From Klebsiella pneumoniae (GTDB taxonomy: Bacteria > Pseudomonadota > Gammaproteobacteria > Pseudomonadales > Azotimanducaceae): a DNA stretch of 6,013 nucleotides. Made by a program: the position numbers and the translations under genes. Each line of letters opens with the position of its first letter. Position 1 is the stretch's first letter. Shown here piece by piece: positions 5,386 to 6,013 of the stretch. The stretch is taken from positions 1 to 6,013 of the forward strand of contig CAMDVY010000202.1 of assembly GCA_945878745.1 (NCBI GenBank), given 5' to 3'. A model generated the notes under the pieces. It did no database searches and had not been told where the DNA came from. It saw only the letters and a program-made list of their open reading frames with translations.

Positions 5386-5450
5386 AGACCACCGCTTTCG
5401 TTGTGATGGGTGGAGTGCCTGGAACTCTACCGACTATTGTCGAATCAAGG

Positions 5451-6013
5451 CTAACTGGTGGGCGGCTTGACGCGGTGGATCAGAATTCCGGACAACATGT
5501 TGAGACCAGCCACAACCCATAACGCGCCGGTGTATTCGCCCGTAACATCCCGATAAACAGAGACCGCGTAAGGCGCAATGGCGCCCAACAACAAAGCAAA
5601 GGGCAATGCAGCGCTACGTACTGCGCCCAGGTGGCGACGGCCAAAAAAGCTACCCCAGATCACTTCCTGCATAGGAATCATGCCCCCCCAGGCGAGTCCG
5701 AGCAGCACGAGGCCCGCAAACGCACCGGTCAGCGAGCCAGCATTCACCGCAGTGACAATGAGCGCCAGACTGACGCCTGTCATCGACGCACTGATCGCGG
5801 CCAACGGCTTCACCGGGAAACGATCGATGTAAAATCCCCACACGGGCTTCGATAACATGGCGGGAATCGACGCCACGACCATCGCCAGCGCCGCATCCGA
5901 TCTAGAAAATCCAGCATCAGTCATCATCGGGATCATGAGCAGCAGAACCACTACGATGTTGATCGAGAAAAAGCCGAACGCAATGACCAACGCGTAGAAC
6001 GACCAGGTTCGTA
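5451..6013 (-). CDS. Major facilitator superfamily transporter, C-terminal half, cut by right edge
   Basis: Inner-membrane secondary transporter, seen as the last 187 codons. The frame is open to the edge (RTWSFYALVIAFGFF at the cut), so the TTG at 5990 is not a start. The segment has about six hydrophobic stretches, matching helices 7-12 of a 12-helix MFS protein. The loop motif GFYIDRFPVKP resembles the second-half form of MFS motif A, GxxxDRxxxK. A later FFGRRHLGAVRS loop resembles the YFGRRHLG loop I associate with monocarboxylate/oxalate-formate type members. The protein ends RVKPPTS with stop TAG at 5451-5453. It converges on the operon. Import of an organic acid used by the neighbouring enzymes is possible, but opposite orientation makes shared regulation uncertain. 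The substrate is unknown. Confidence 0.9.
   Translation of the reverse strand, partial: RTWSFYALVIAFGFFSINIVVVLLLMIPMMTDAGFSRSDAALAMVVASIPAMLSKPVWGFYIDRFPVKPLAAISASMTGVSLALIVTAVNAGSLTGAFAGLVLLGLAWGGMIPMQEVIWGSFFGRRHLGAVRSAALPFALLLGAIAPYAVSVYRDVTGEYTGALWVVAGLNMLSGILIHRVKPPTS

Larger units (their letters stand above)
5019..5450. other. 432-base convergent intergenic region made of structured repeats
   Basis: I see no convincing gene between the small ORF and the transporter. The region holds a chain of hairpins (5023-5155) within imperfect inverted repeats, a REP pair (5312-5385), and about 150 plain bases between them (5166-5311) in which I see no further structure or signal worth calling. 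Bases 5386-5450 also show no clear terminator for the transporter gene. Confidence 0.7.

Noticed and set aside
5281..5400. CRISPR-like repeats
   Set aside because: The repeated sequence here is one inverted pair with REP structure, not a series of direct repeats with regular spacers; no cas gene is present.
5988..5990. TTG as the start codon of the transporter
   Set aside because: The frame continues upstream to the edge with residues fitting transmembrane helix 7; half a transporter is missing, so the true start is outside the window.

Overview
The window looks like a piece of a moderately GC-rich proteobacterial chromosome, most likely a gammaproteobacterium. The tRNA-Pro sequence, the Pseudomonas/Xanthomonas-style GTAGGAGCG REP pair and the gene content all fit that, but the genus cannot be told from the sequence.

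Layout. Bases 1-623 hold the catalytic half of a tyrosine recombinase (its start is off the left edge), running towards the 3' end of a tRNA-Pro(CGG) gene on the minus strand (665-741, CCA encoded). This is the usual arrangement of a genomic island integrated at a tRNA 3' end, so bases 1 to about 664 are probably island and the rest resident chromosome. A good promoter for the tRNA lies at 798-826. Bases 742-936 form a divergent control region with a weak candidate promoter for the operon to its right.

Bases 937-4772 are a tight three-gene + strand operon: a short-chain dehydrogenase/reductase, a microsomal-type epoxide hydrolase with an intact catalytic set, and an acetoacetyl-CoA synthetase family ligase. 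The last two genes overlap by four bases (TTGA). Together they suggest catabolism: epoxide opened to a diol, alcohol/ketone redox, and activation of a keto acid to its CoA thioester. The real substrate is not known.

Bases 4773-5450 are mostly non-coding. They may hold one small ORF (4818-5018, weak). Next comes a chain of five hairpins between imperfect inverted repeats (about 5023-5165), which looks like a palindromic dispersed repeat or MITE-like element and whose last hairpin could act as a bidirectional terminator. A paired inverted REP element (REPIN) follows at 5312-5385. Bases 5451-6013 hold the C-terminal half of a major facilitator transporter on the minus strand, convergent with the operon and cut by the right edge.

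No wholly new system can be demonstrated. The points most worth following up are the hairpin-chain element, the REPIN, the tRNA-Pro integration boundary and the uncommon epoxide hydrolase/acetoacetyl-CoA synthetase pairing.
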